Source: Candidatus Cloacimonetes bacterium 4572_55
Lineage (GTDB): Bacteria; 4572-55
DNA length: 64,000 bases
Reading direction: 5' to 3'
NCBI GenBank assembly: GCA_002084765.1
Contig: NBMB01000021.1
Span: 61,903-125,902, forward strand
Within the stretch, counting starts at the first letter, position 1; the number at the start of each line of letters is the position of its first letter. The position numbers and the translations under genes are program-made. The notes beneath the pieces are model-generated. The model saw only the letters and a program-made list of their open reading frames with translations, made no database searches and was not told the DNA's origin. Shown here one piece after another: positions 18,079 through 28,300 of this stretch.

Positions 18079-18261
18079 GCCCATTTTTGCCAATCAATTG
18101 AGGTTTTTTCATGCGATATGTGGGACGGCTATGTCTCCACCGCAAAAAACGTCTTCCCCAATGCCGAAATTGTCATTGACCGGTTCCACTTTTTTGGACA
18201 AATGAGCAAGGCTTTAGATAATGTTCGTATGGATTCCGAAACTTCAATAACTTTCGATTGA
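18079..18261 (+). pseudogene. ISL3-family transposase fragment
   Basis: A short open frame encodes IEVFSCDMWDGYVSTAKNVF followed by PNAEIVIDRFHFFGQMSKALDN, which matches the conserved DDE-domain core of ISL3 transposases (the C-D-M-W-x-G-Y and V-I-D-R-F-H-F motifs). The remaining 350 or more residues of the enzyme are absent on both sides, and I see no terminal inverted repeats. It is a decayed insertion-sequence remnant. Confidence 0.8.
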
Positions 18262-18312
18262 AGATTATTACTAACTTTGACTAATTCCGTAAAAAAAATT
18301 CCATGAACCTAA

Positions 18313-18361
18313 TTTTTTAATTCTTAAATCTGTGATAATCAGCGTAATCCGCGGATCGAAA
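18313..18361 (-). repeat. Dispersed 'cgcagatta' repeat, diverged copy
   Basis: Read on the minus strand this stretch is gatccgcggattacgctgat followed by tatcacagatttaagaatt, a diverged form of the core seen at 2871-2912 and 36651-36732. It lies just past the stop of the dockerin protein gene. Confidence 0.65.
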
Positions 18362-18367
18362 TCGTGC

Positions 18368-20263
18368 TTAATTTCGCGCCAGCCAATCAACCATCAAAAC
18401 CAAGTCTCGGATCGTCAGAGAGCCGTTCTGATCCCAATCGCCCGCCCACAATTCATATGCGCTGATCTCCGCGTCGAGCAGCAACTCGACTATGCGATCC
18501 ACGTCCGCTACCGTAAGTTCACCGTCGCCGTCCAGATCGCCAAATAATCCGCTTTGAAACTGAATTGCGGAGATGCAATCTCTTCCCTCGGTTGTGACTC
18601 GAAAAATAGCGGTTTCCGCGCCTGCCCATCCATTGCTGTCCAGTCGAAATTTCGTATTTGTCAAATAATTTACGTTTATATGATCCAGTCCTTCGATCTC
18701 GCAGAGCCACTGCGGCGCGGGCGTGTCCAAATCCAGTGCATAATCAGCAAAATCGATATCCAGCGGTTCAATCGGAGAGAGGGCTATCTGCAACGGGAAT
18801 TGGCATACCGGATCAAAACCCCGAGAAACCTCGCCGGTGCGCCGTTGGTTCTGACGATACATGGGCCACGGCTTGAGTCTGGGGTCGGTCGGATCAGTGG
18901 CAAGGCCATAGCACTTGATTCTCGGGGGAGAAAAGTCACCGCCTGGTCCTCCCAGCATGCCGAATGTGCAGGCGACAAGCTCCAGCTGTCCGTCATAATC
19001 GATGTCGCTGACAGCCGGGGTCGCCATCAGATTGGAATAATAGACCTCCTCTCCTTCCTGATCTCGACCGATCTCCACTGGCCAACCGCTCTCTATGGAG
19101 CCGTAAGACGAAACCGAGAATGTTCGTCCATTCTCGACCATTGGTATCAACAACTCAATCATGCCGTCGCCGTCCACGTCCAAAGCGAGCGGATCGTTAA
19201 ATATGGCGTGGGTGCGTTCTTCTCGCGTTGCGGGGCTAATTTGATACTCAGATAGGTCTAAAGGAAATCCCGGAAAGGGCTGACCGTCGGCTTGCAGGAC
19301 ATGAACCCGGTAGTCGCTTGTGCAGACCACAACCTCTTGTTGACCGTCCATATCCAGATCGACAACTATCGGCGAGGTATCGACAGGCGCGTCCAATTGC
19401 ACGGGCCATCCTGGAATTGCGCCGCCGTTATAACGCGTCACATAGAGCGCGCCGTCGTCGGTGGCAAATATGACGTTGCGGGTCGTTGTGTCGAAGTTGT
19501 CTATCTTGCCAATTACCGGAGAGACCGTGACGAACGACTCGAAAGTCAGGGGCCATCCGCTCAAATAATTTCCGAATCGATCCAAGACGTGGACTGCGTG
19601 TTCGGTAGCGACCACTATCTCAGAAAAGCTGCCGGTGTTGATGTTGCCTACCGCGGGCGACGCGCCATAGACGCTGCCTCCTAAGGCGATCGGAAATCCT
19701 GGAAGCGGATAAAGGGAAAAATGTTGCAGCCCCCACGCATAGAGAACGCCTGCATCGTCTATCGCGACAATCTCTTTGTCCGAGTTGGTATTTAGGTTGA
19801 CCAATACCGGCGTGGAACTAATCCCGGCTGAGACGGAGACGACATAATCGCTGCCGTTGGGTGACAGAATGTGCAACCCATCGCTGCTGCCGAAGATGAC
19901 CCTGGGAACCCTCGAATCACCGAATAGAGCCGCTGTCGGGGAAGATTTCAGGATCCCGTTGACCGTCAGATAGCCGCTGTTGTAGAGGTATCCGCCTCCG
20001 GATTTTAGCCCATAAAAACGACCATTGGCTCCGGTCGCGCAGGGGATAAAGACCTCCTGTCCGACATGAGCCAAATCGGGGTAGGAAGGAGGCTGGTAAA
20101 TATCCAAGAGAAGAGGCGAGGCGATCGCGCCGCCCACAAAACCAGCTATAATATCCCATTCCAATTGCATCTCGCGTTCGCTTGAAATCAGCGGGCTGGC
20201 AACGCTGAACAAAAAAATAATGACAAGCGAGAGAGAATTGATAACTATTTTTGGGCTTTTCAT
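18368..20263 (-). CDS. Secreted FG-GAP/beta-propeller protein with C-terminal dockerin
   Basis: The 631-residue protein has a signal peptide (about 27 residues), then repeated blades of FG-GAP/VCBS type, each with an acidic calcium loop such as VVDLDMDGQQEVVV, DVDGDGMIELL and DIDYDGQLELVA, and recurring GWP motifs. Residues about 575-631 form a type I dockerin with two EF-hand-like loops, GDLDGDGELTVADVDRIVEL and GDWDQNGSLTIRDLVLMVDW. Dockerins bind cohesins; no cohesin gene is in the window. Such proteins are common in uncultivated phyla where cellulosomes are not known, so its role is unclear. SD 'ggagcgg' precedes the ATG at 20263. Confidence 0.88.
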   Translation of the reverse strand: MKSPKIVINSLSLVIIFLFSVASPLISSEREMQLEWDIIAGFVGGAIASPLLLDIYQPPSYPDLAHVGQEVFIPCATGANGRFYGLKSGGGYLYNSGYLTVNGILKSSPTAALFGDSRVPRVIFGSSDGLHILSPNGSDYVVSVSAGISSTPVLVNLNTNSDKEIVAIDDAGVLYAWGLQHFSLYPLPGFPIALGGSVYGASPAVGNINTGSFSEIVVATEHAVHVLDRFGNYLSGWPLTFESFVTVSPVIGKIDNFDTTTRNVIFATDDGALYVTRYNGGAIPGWPVQLDAPVDTSPIVVDLDMDGQQEVVVCTSDYRVHVLQADGQPFPGFPLDLSEYQISPATREERTHAIFNDPLALDVDGDGMIELLIPMVENGRTFSVSSYGSIESGWPVEIGRDQEGEEVYYSNLMATPAVSDIDYDGQLELVACTFGMLGGPGGDFSPPRIKCYGLATDPTDPRLKPWPMYRQNQRRTGEVSRGFDPVCQFPLQIALSPIEPLDIDFADYALDLDTPAPQWLCEIEGLDHINVNYLTNTKFRLDSNGWAGAETAIFRVTTEGRDCISAIQFQSGLFGDLDGDGELTVADVDRIVELLLDAEISAYELWAGDWDQNGSLTIRDLVLMVDWLARN

Positions 20264-20631
20264 AGAATCCGCTCCTTATTTATAACAATGATTACAACAA
20301 TTCATCACTATCTAAATACGTGTTACGACGACCTTCGCCGAAACTTTCCCTGTTAATATAGCAATTGAACGAATCAAACGCAATTTTTATTGATTTTGAG
20401 ACGAATTTTCTTTATATTGCATGAATATTTGGTGAGTTTTTTTTAAGCGAATTCTTTTTAAAATTTTTTAAAATTTTTTTTAAAATAAATAGAGCGATCT
20501 TCCGTTTGCGATCCGATCCGCACACGCAATACGGGCTAAAGATTGATCCAAAAGAATTCGCTGGGGGATTTTTTTTTTGAACAAGCATCCGATGATATTT
20601 CGGTGAAGATTTAAAGAAAGGCGGTTTAAGT
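20264..20631. other. Gene-free spacer between divergent dockerin and yebC genes
   Basis: About 370 bp with very AT-rich tracts (runs of T and A near 20440-20490) and a candidate yebC promoter. I see no small gene, repeat or recognisable RNA here. Confidence 0.6.
20390..20418 (+). promoter_or_regulatory. Possible sigma-70 promoter upstream of yebC
   Basis: TTGATT (20390-20395), a 17-bp spacer and TATATT (20413-20418), about 215 bp before yebC. Spacing is ideal but the region is AT-rich, so chance matches are likely. Confidence 0.35.
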
Positions 20632-21384
20632 ATGTCTGGTCATAATAAATGGAGCACGATCAAACACAAAAAAGGCAAGGCGGACGCGCAGCGGGGACGT
20701 TTATTCACCCGCCTGATAAAAGAAATTTCTGTTGCCGCTCGGGAAGGAGGTGGAGACCCCGAGGGGAATCCGCGTCTGAGGACAGCGATCCTGAACGCCA
20801 GGCAAAGCAACATGCCGACCGATAACATTGATCGGGCGATCAAGAAAGGCACGGGCGAACTACCCGGCGTCACATATGATGAAGTGGTTTACGAAGGATA
20901 TGGTCCCGGGGGGGTGGCTCTCTATCTCGAGGTGTTGACGGATAACAAAAATCGAACTGTGGCTGAAATTCGTCACCTTATCGGGAAATATGGCGGGAAT
21001 CTGGGCGAAAACGGCAGCGTTGCCTGGATGTTTGACCGGAAAGGTATGATCCACGTACCGGCTGATGAGGTCACGGAAGACGACGTCCTGATGGCGGTGA
21101 TGGACGCGGACGCAGAGGACGTCAAGGATGAGGGAGAGAGTTTTGTAGTGATTACGGGTGTGGAAAATTTTGAAGAGATCAAGAAGGCACTGGAAAAAAA
21201 TGGGATCAAGTATAGTGAGAGCGCGTTGGAAATGATCCCCAAGACCATGACGCAGATATCCGGGAAACATGCCTCGTCGTTGATCAAGTTGTTGGAACGG
21301 TTGGAGGATCATGAGGATGTGCAGCATATCTTTTCAAATTTTGACATGAGCGAAGAAGAGTTGGCGGCTCTAACAAGTCGATGA
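20632..21384 (+). CDS. yebC: YebC/PmpR family protein (TACO1-like)
   Basis: The 250-residue protein opens with the diagnostic MSGHNKWSTIKHKKGKADAQ and continues with RLFTRLIKEI, NMPTDNIDRAIKKGTGE, VYEGYGPGGVALY and GSVAWMFDRKG, all family signatures over the full usual length. YebC proteins were first described as transcription regulators; more recent work places them in translation, helping ribosomes through proline-rich stretches. An 'aaaggcgg' site lies ahead of the ATG. The stop overlaps the ruvC start by 4 bp, the common yebC-ruvC arrangement. Confidence 0.96.
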   Translation: MSGHNKWSTIKHKKGKADAQRGRLFTRLIKEISVAAREGGGDPEGNPRLRTAILNARQSNMPTDNIDRAIKKGTGELPGVTYDEVVYEGYGPGGVALYLEVLTDNKNRTVAEIRHLIGKYGGNLGENGSVAWMFDRKGMIHVPADEVTEDDVLMAVMDADAEDVKDEGESFVVITGVENFEEIKKALEKNGIKYSESALEMIPKTMTQISGKHASSLIKLLERLEDHEDVQHIFSNFDMSEEELAALTSR

Positions 21385-21866
21385 TTGTTTTGGGAATTGA
21401 TCCGGGTACGGTCGTCACTGGCTATGGTTTGATAAAATTGGAGGACAATTTAGTCAGACCGATCCATTTCGGAGTGATCCGAATGAAGTCCAAAAGCCAC
21501 CTTCATACTCGGCTAAAGAAAATTTATGATGAATTAACGAAAATTATTCAAGCCAACAAGCCTGAAGCTGTGGCGTTGGAGGGCGTTTTTTATTCACGGA
21601 ATGTCAAAACAGCTCTTCATATCGGACATGCTCGCGGCGCGGCGATACTTGCCGCTGAAAATTACGGGATTCATGTGCATGAATACTCGCCCCGTCAGGT
21701 CAAGCAAGCGGTCACTGGGAAGGGAGCGGCGTCCAAAGAACAAGTTCAACTGATGACGCAGCGGCTTCTGCATATGAGCGACCCGCCCACGCCGTTAGAC
21801 ACATCGGACGCTTTGGCGATCGCGATATGCCATCTTATAAAGACGGAAAAGTGCATTCGGTTTTGA
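21381..21866 (+). CDS. ruvC: Crossover junction endodeoxyribonuclease RuvC
   Basis: The 161-residue protein has the RNase H-like fold motifs and all four acidic catalytic residues: D in GIDPGTVVTGYG at the N-terminus, E in LEGVFYSRNVKTALHIGHARG near residue 67, and two D in the LDTSDALAIAICH segment near 137-140. It resolves Holliday junctions with RuvAB as a cytosolic dimer. The ATG overlaps the yebC stop (ATGA), so translation is coupled. RuvA and RuvB are not in the window. Confidence 0.96.
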   Translation: MIVLGIDPGTVVTGYGLIKLEDNLVRPIHFGVIRMKSKSHLHTRLKKIYDELTKIIQANKPEAVALEGVFYSRNVKTALHIGHARGAAILAAENYGIHVHEYSPRQVKQAVTGKGAASKEQVQLMTQRLLHMSDPPTPLDTSDALAIAICHLIKTEKCIRF

Positions 21867-22019
21867 TTCGTTTTTGAAAGTAATGATCGCACATAAAAAA
21901 GGAAAAATTGGATCATTGCCAGGAAAAGTCTTGACAAAAATGCAATTATTATGGATCTTTCTCTAAATGTAATGGTTGCTATTTATTTTTTGTAAATGTA
22001 CGGTTTTTAGGAGGAAATT

Positions 22020-22553
22020 ATGGAAGAGAAATTAGTTGTTCCGGAGAACGACTTCCAAGAGAAAGACGCCGCGGCCAAAAAAATTGTGCGGAAATATATG
22101 CTTTGGTCCATGGGCGGTGGATTGATTGTGATCCCGATTGTGGATGTGGTGGCGGTCACAACGGCTCAAGTTTATATGCTTAAGGACCTGGCTGAAAATT
22201 ATGACGTCGAGTTCTCAGGAGATCGGGTCAAGTCCTTGATCGCCTCATTGATGGGCGGTGCTTCCGCCAATTATTTGGCATACGGTGGACTGGGTCGTAT
22301 GGCGGCGAATAGCTTGATGAAAGTGGTCCCGATTGCCGGTCAAATTTTTGGCGGAGTGGCTATGTCCATCTTTTCATCAGCGACAACATACGCTGTCGGC
22401 AAGGTGTTTATCCAACATTTTGCATCGGGCGGGACATTTTTAGACTTTGATCCAGAAAAAGTCCGCGCGTACTTTTCCAAAGAATTCGAAGAGGGAAAAG
22501 AGTTGGCGACTGAGATGAAAAAAGATCAGGAGACACAAGAGGTTACAGCATAA
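22020..22553 (+). CDS. DUF697-family membrane protein, paralogue 1
   Basis: The 177-residue protein has two hydrophobic stretches (MLWSMGGGLIVIPIVDVVAV near residue 30; AGQIFGGVAMSIFSSATTYA near 105) and the family signatures IPIVDVVAVTTAQVYMLKDL and YAVGKVFIQHFASGGTFLDF. DUF697 domains are often attached to GTPases; here the domain stands alone and its function is unknown. It is about 35-40% similar by eye along its length to the protein at 23925, with the same P-I-x-D and VGKVFIQHF motifs. 'aggagg' lies six bases before the ATG. Confidence 0.8.
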   Translation: MEEKLVVPENDFQEKDAAAKKIVRKYMLWSMGGGLIVIPIVDVVAVTTAQVYMLKDLAENYDVEFSGDRVKSLIASLMGGASANYLAYGGLGRMAANSLMKVVPIAGQIFGGVAMSIFSSATTYAVGKVFIQHFASGGTFLDFDPEKVRAYFSKEFEEGKELATEMKKDQETQEVTA

Positions 22554-22678
22554 AAATTAGAAGCTGTAAAAAATCGTAGAGGGTTTTTTCTCAAATGTTG
22601 ATTAAACACAGCGTAGTTAGAAAAAGCTCTCACGGTTTGTCCAAACTTACTAAGCGAATATGAAAGAAGGGTAGTGTC
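22554..22678. other. Spacer before small membrane protein
   Basis: About 125 bp without a recognisable feature apart from the 'agaaggg' ribosome-binding site near its end. Confidence 0.4.
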
Positions 22679-22894
22679 TTGAATATTGCTATTATTATTT
22701 ATCTTTGTATTTGTATTCTTATCGGAATTTTGGGTAAAAATCGACTATTGGGTTTTTGGGGATTCTTTTTTCTTTCCCTTTTTACAACGCCGCTAATCGG
22801 GGCGCTTGTCCTGGGGATTACGGCAAATAGAGCACTTTGGAATTTGGAGAAAACGCTTTATAGAAAAAAAAATAAATCCGTAGACCATTTTTAA
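22679..22894 (+). CDS. Small two-helix membrane protein
   Basis: A 71-residue frame begins at a TTG (22679) with AGAAGGG at a good distance upstream. It has two hydrophobic helices (IAIIIYLCICILIGILG and WGFFFLSLFTTPLIGALVLG) and a short basic tail (YRKKNKS). No family is recognised, though the pattern resembles small inner-membrane proteins with unknown roles. It lies in the same direction as, and between, the DUF697 gene and the barrel protein gene. Confidence 0.55.
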   Translation: MNIAIIIYLCICILIGILGKNRLLGFWGFFFLSLFTTPLIGALVLGITANRALWNLEKTLYRKKNKSVDHF

Positions 22895-22946
22895 GCTATT
22901 ATTTTGAGTTCGCCTATTATTTTACTGTGAGTTTAAAGGAGGATGC

Positions 22947-23807
22947 ATGCGTCACTTTTTTCCAAGAATTATCGCGATTTTTATCATAGCATTGACATCG
23001 TTTCTTTTTGTGGTTTCGAGTAACGCTCAGGAGGAAAGCAGGGAGTCTGAAGTCCCAAAAGAAGAGAAACCAGTAAAAAAAGAGTTGGGTAGGTGGTGGC
23101 TGAAAAACGCCCGGACATATAACCCGTTACCGAAACAGTGGCTTTTTCATGTGCAAGGAGAGGGCGGATTTACCCGATCTACCGGAAATATGGGCGGTCA
23201 CACAATTCTGGGCGGCGCGATACTCGTGGTAAGAAAGAGCGTATTCACCAATTATGCGGACTATAAGGTTTATCGACAGAAAATTGAGCTGACCGATGGA
23301 AACAGCGTGGTCTTTGAGATACAATCTTTCGAGGACGCTTTTCGAATCGATTTGACATCCAAGATAAGCGGTCTCATCGGCTTTATGTGGGATAAAGACG
23401 AAACCAAATATTTGACCCATCGGTACATCTACAGCGTGGGTATGATGTTCCAACTCATGGATAACTCCAAGCATAAATTGTCCACGATGGGGGCTTACGG
23501 CTCTCAGAACGAAGAATTTGAACACGATTCTTTGGTCTCCCATGACACGGGAATCCTCTATCTATCAGATAACTACACTGGAATTATAACGAAAAGCCTT
23601 GCTTTGGAGCAAGAAGCCCAGCTTTTTCTCGATATGAGCGACAGCGATTTCTACCGCTATATTTTTAAAATCGGACTTGATTATAAACTGAATCGTCAGC
23701 TGAGTATTGTCCCCCAACTCTCAGTCGAATATAATAGCGAGCCCGCGTTTGAAGAATCGAAAAAATCCGACGTCATGCAAAGGATCAATATTCGATTCTC
23801 CTTCTAA
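22947..23807 (+). CDS. Outer-membrane beta-barrel protein (DUF481-like)
   Basis: The 286-residue product has a signal peptide (cleavage near SNA-QE), a charged linker, and then alternating amphipathic beta strands such as WLFHVQGEGGFTRSTGNM, RIDLTSKISGLIGFMW and FKIGLDYKLNRQLSIVPQLS, ending in IRFSF with a C-terminal phenylalanine, the usual signal for barrel assembly by Bam. It resembles DUF481 (YdiY-like) proteins in length and strand layout. 'aaaggagg' precedes the ATG. Its ligand is unknown. Confidence 0.75.
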   Translation: MRHFFPRIIAIFIIALTSFLFVVSSNAQEESRESEVPKEEKPVKKELGRWWLKNARTYNPLPKQWLFHVQGEGGFTRSTGNMGGHTILGGAILVVRKSVFTNYADYKVYRQKIELTDGNSVVFEIQSFEDAFRIDLTSKISGLIGFMWDKDETKYLTHRYIYSVGMMFQLMDNSKHKLSTMGAYGSQNEEFEHDSLVSHDTGILYLSDNYTGIITKSLALEQEAQLFLDMSDSDFYRYIFKIGLDYKLNRQLSIVPQLSVEYNSEPAFEESKKSDVMQRINIRFSF

Positions 23808-23924
23808 CTCCATATTTACCCCCCATTTTGCTATACCGCAATAAAACAATCTTTTATCGACCGCGCGAGCTTTCGATAATGGCGACTTTTTATCCGATCG
23901 ATCTATCGAATGTTGGAATAATTT

Positions 23925-24404
23925 ATGATCAAAAAAACCGATCCCATAGAAACTGTTGAAGTAAAAGCTCTGGAAATGGTCAAAAAATATAGCTTATGGG
24001 CAGTGGGGATCGGTCTGACTCCGATCCCGTTATTAGATATGGCGTTATTGTTCGTTGTTCAGATAAAGATGCTGAAATCTCTTGCCAAACTCTATGAAGT
24101 CCCCTATTCCGAACAAAAGGCGAGAGTATACATCACCTCTCTTATCGGGGCCCTTATTCCGATCTCACTTTGCGGCAGTTTCTTCAGTCTGATGAAAGTG
24201 CTGCCGATCCTCAGCCCAGTCGTCGGCATGACCGCTGTTCCAATGATCCTTGGCTCGAGTGCTTATGCGGTCGGCAAGGTTTTTATCCAACATTTCGAGA
24301 TGGGCGGAACGCTTCTCGATTTTGAACCGGATCGCGTAAAGGATTATTTTAAGCAGCAGTTCCAAGAAGGTCAAAAAGTTGTCGATCAATTAAAAAAAAT
24401 ATGA
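23925..24404 (+). CDS. DUF697-family membrane protein, paralogue 2
   Basis: The 159-residue protein parallels the one at 22020: SLWAVGIGLTPIPLLDMALL, VQIKMLKSLAKLYEVPYS, SSAYAVGKVFIQHFEMGG and LLDFEPDRVKDYFKQQFQEG. Its stop overlaps an ATG (24401) that is in frame with the acyltransferase that begins the PKS, so the two may be co-transcribed. No function can be given beyond membrane association. Confidence 0.78.
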   Translation: MIKKTDPIETVEVKALEMVKKYSLWAVGIGLTPIPLLDMALLFVVQIKMLKSLAKLYEVPYSEQKARVYITSLIGALIPISLCGSFFSLMKVLPILSPVVGMTAVPMILGSSAYAVGKVFIQHFEMGGTLLDFEPDRVKDYFKQQFQEGQKVVDQLKKI

Positions 24405-24457
24405 AAAATCCTCATAGTTCATTTATCACGAATTCACCGGATCGCTGTGGAGTCGCC

Positions 24458-25348
24458 ATGACCGATACAAATCGAAAATTAGCCTTTGTTTTCACCGGAC
24501 TCGGCGCACAATGGAAAGGAATGGGCGCGCAATTGGTGGAACAAGAACCTCTGTTTCGTCGGACGATCCAGGAATGCGACCGGATATTTAGTCAATACGC
24601 CGATTGGTCCCTCCTCGAAGAGTTGAAAAAAAAGCCGGCGCAATCTCGGATATATCTATCTGAAATAGGTCATCCCTGCAGTTTTGCCGTGCAACTTGGT
24701 TTAGCCGTATTGCTTCAGGACTGGGGCATTGTCCCGGACAGCGTCGTTGGACATAGCGGCGGCGAGGTGGTTACGGCTCATGTTGCGGGCGCGCTCAGCT
24801 TGGAGGATTCCTTGAAGATCGTCCACAACCACTGCGTGACTATGAGCAAGGTGGCAAGGAAAGGCGGAAAAATGGCGTTTGTCGCGCTTCCTTTGAGCCA
24901 GGTGGAGCGCGAGATCGAGCGGGCGACTAAAGGACATTCGGAAAAAATTTCCATAGCCGCGATAAACGGACCCAAATCGATTGTCCTATCCGGTCGGGAA
25001 GAGGTCGATGAACTGGCGAACGCGTTACAAAAAAAAGAGGTCTTCTGCCGGTTGTTGAAAATGGATTTGGCTTTCCATAGTCCTCAGGTGGAGCCGCATC
25101 TGCCCGGATTTCGGCAAGCATTAGAGGGCGTGTCACCCATTCCCCCTCGGATCCGCGTCTATTCTACTTTGCGCGGCGCGGAAGCGGAAAAGAATGATTT
25201 TGATCCCGATTATTGGATCGAGCATATTCGGAACCCAGTGAAATTCGGTCAAGCGGTCCGCGCCATGATCCACGACGGTCATCGGAGGATGAAAAGAGCG
25301 AGATTCTCCAAACATTGGCAACGCTCCACCATGTCGGTTGTCCAGTGA
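24458..25348 (+). pseudogene. PKS loading acyltransferase, N-terminal part of a broken gene
   Basis: From the ATG at 24458 (an in-frame ATG at 24401 overlaps the previous gene but lacks a ribosome-binding site) the frame encodes most of a PKS acyltransferase domain: FVFTGLGAQWKGMGAQL, the active-site GHSGGEV near residue 95, INGPKSIVLSG and MDLAFHSPQVEPH. It is collinear with AT domains up to VRAMIHDGH at about 25284. There the sequence changes frame: the expected 30-35 residues with the F-L-E-I-S-P-H-P motif are missing, and the AT tail resumes in the frame of the next entry as SSEDEKSEILQTLATLHHV. The rest of this frame to 25348 is out of register. The original gene must have been one AT-ACP-KS-AT-DH-KR-ACP protein. 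Confidence 0.85.
25275..25292 (+). other. Deletion/frameshift junction in the loading acyltransferase
   Basis: The upstream AT frame leaves homology after DGH (about 25283) and the downstream frame enters it at SSEDEKSE (about 25280 onward). Roughly 95 bp of expected sequence is absent and the frame changes. Confidence 0.75.
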
Positions 25349-28300
25349 AATTGGAGCGGATGCGCGAACCGGATCGCAAGCTCTTTTTGGATTACGAATC
25401 GGATCGTAAATTAGATGAGAACAAACATATAGCGGTTCCCCCCATGATTCAAGAATTGAAGGAGCTCGCGCCGGAAAAACGCAGGACAGCGTTTATCGAA
25501 CAACTGAAGCAGGCAGTCGCTGAGGAGACCGATCAAGCTGTCCTCCTGACCGATGATCGAATCGGGTTTTTTGAGGCGGGCGTCGATTCTCTGACCGCTA
25601 TTCGGATAAAAGACGCGCTATCCACCCACCTCGGTTTGACCCTATCAAGCACGTTGATTTTTGATTATCCCAATTTGAACTTATTGACCGAATTTCTCGC
25701 AAAAAAAATATCGTCAGGATATGATCTCGCGGGTCTGACCCTTGAGTCTGAGAAACCGGGAGCAACGGAAATCCAGTCAAAAGATTGGGAGGGTGAGCCG
25801 GTCAATATCGCGGAACCGATTGCAATTATCGGCATGGGCTGCCGTTTTCCCGGAGGAGCCAATCATCCCGATTTATACTGGGAACTGCTGAAAAATGGCA
25901 GAGACGCTATGATCAAAATTCCCCCAGAGCGGTGGGATATCGACAAATATTATGATCCAAATCCCGACGCGCTCGGAAAAACATATACACGGATGGGTGG
26001 GTTTGTCACTGACGTGAATCCAAAAACCTTTGACGCAAATTTTTTCAAAGTCTCGCCAAAGGAGGCAAAATCGCTCGATCCGCAGCAACGTATGCTCCTC
26101 GAAGTCTCATGGGAGGCGTTTGAAAACGCGGGTATCCCGATTCCGACACTCTCCGGCAAACGAGTAGGTGTTTATCTCGGAATCTGCACGGACGACTATA
26201 AGGGCGCGCATTTATGGGCGTCGGACTTTGACAAAATCGACGCATATTCCGCTTCTGGATCTATGTATTGCTCCGCGGGAGGCAGACTCTCTTATGTATT
26301 TGGTTTCCAAGGTCCTAATTGCTCTGTGGATACTGCATGCTCCTCGTCGCTGGTCGCTCTGCATCTCGCTTGCCAGGCACTGAAAAGCCGAGACGCTGAA
26401 ATCGGTCTGGTAGCGGGCGTAAACGGGCTTTTTACTCCGAATCTCTACGTCTATTTTTCGAAACTCGGAGCACTTTCGCCAGATGGACATAGCAAATCCT
26501 TTGACGCGTCCGCAAATGGATATGCCCGTGGCGAGGGATGCGGCGCGGTTGTGTTGAAACGGCTGTCAGACGCTCAGCGAGACAATGATCGCATCCTGGC
26601 TGTGATCCGAGGCGTCGCGATTAATCAAGATGGAGCCAGCAGCAGTTTCACCGCGCCAAATGGATCGGCGCAGCAAGAAGTCATGCGTCTGGCATTACGT
26701 CGATCTGGGGTTCAGCCCAGGGACGTCGGCTATATCGAAGCTCACGGCACTGGCACCGCGCTGGGAGATCCGGTGGAGGCGCACGCGTTGGGTCAAGTCT
26801 ATGGCGCGGGCAGAAGCCCTGAGGATCCGTTGATTATCGGATCGGTCAAGGCGAATATCGGCCATCTGGAAGGCGCAGCGGGAATCGCTGGTCTGATTAA
26901 AATCGCGTTGATGCTGAACCAAGAGGCAATCCCGCCGCAGATTCATTTCCATACGCCAAACCCGCTTATTTCATGGGACGAACTCCCGATCGCAGTTCCG
27001 ACTCGACAGACCGACTGGAACCGCTCCGATACACCGCGGCGAGCGGGATTGAGTTCCTTTGGTTTCAGCGGGACAAATGCGCATGTCATTATCGAGGAGC
27101 CACCTCTTGACCCAAATAATAATAAAAACGCGGCGGATCGACCAGTCCATATCCTTCCGATATCCGCGAAAAATCGCAATGGGTTGAACGAATTGGTTGA
27201 AAAATATCGAGATTTTTTTGATCGTATTGAGGCGCGTCAGACCCATGATCAAGGGCAAGCTATTTTACCGCATATTTGCCATACAGCATCCGCGGGTCGG
27301 GTTCACTTCGATCACCGCACCGCTTTTACGGGTCGATCCATTGAGGAATTTAGGCGAGGATTCTCGTCTTATTCAGATGATAATAACAATAATATCAAGG
27401 ATTTGGACGCTCAAAAAATCGTTTTTTTATGCACCGGGCAAGGGTCGCAATACCCCGGTATGGGACAGATGCTGTACAAGACGCAACCGGTTTTTCGGCA
27501 AGCCATGGATCATTGCGGCGGGCTGTTCGATCGTTATTTGGATCGCTCGATTATCCAATTGATTTACGCCCCAATTTGCGCTAAGGACAACTCGGAAAAA
27601 TTGATCAATCAAACTCGGTACACACAACCCGGGATTTTTGCGATCGAATACGCGCTGGCAAAATTGTGGCAATCCTGGGGCGCGCATCCCTCCGCGCTGG
27701 CTGGGCATAGCATCGGAGAATATGTCGCGGCTTGCCTTGCGGATGTTTTCAGTTTGGAAGACGCTGTCAAGTTGGTTTCTGAGCGAGGACGGCTGATGCA
27801 ATCGCTCCCAGCAGGCGGATTGATGGCGGCAATTTTCGCTGACGAAACGGTTGCGCTGGACGCGATCGCTGGATATGACGACGTTTCTATCGCCGCGGTC
27901 AACGCGCCGACAGGTATCGTGGTCTCAGGTGCCGGAGAATCGATCCGAAAAATTGTCGAGAGTCTGAAATCAAAAAAGATCAAGTCGCGTCAACTTGTGG
28001 TCTCGCACGCGTTTCATTCGCCGCTCATGGAGCCGATCCTTGAGCAATTTCATCGGGTCGCGGAAGAGGTCGCGTACCACGCGCCAAAACTGCCTGTGAT
28101 CTCCAATCTGACAGGTAAATTTGCAACCGAAAAAGAGTTGACGTCAGCCGATTATTGGACAGACCATATCCGAGGAGCCGTGCGTTTTAACGATTCTATG
28201 CAGACATTAAATCACGACGGCTATCGGATTTTCTTAGAGGTGGGCGCACATTCGACCTTGACGAGTCTTGGGAAGCAGTGTTTACCCGACTCTGACCCAC

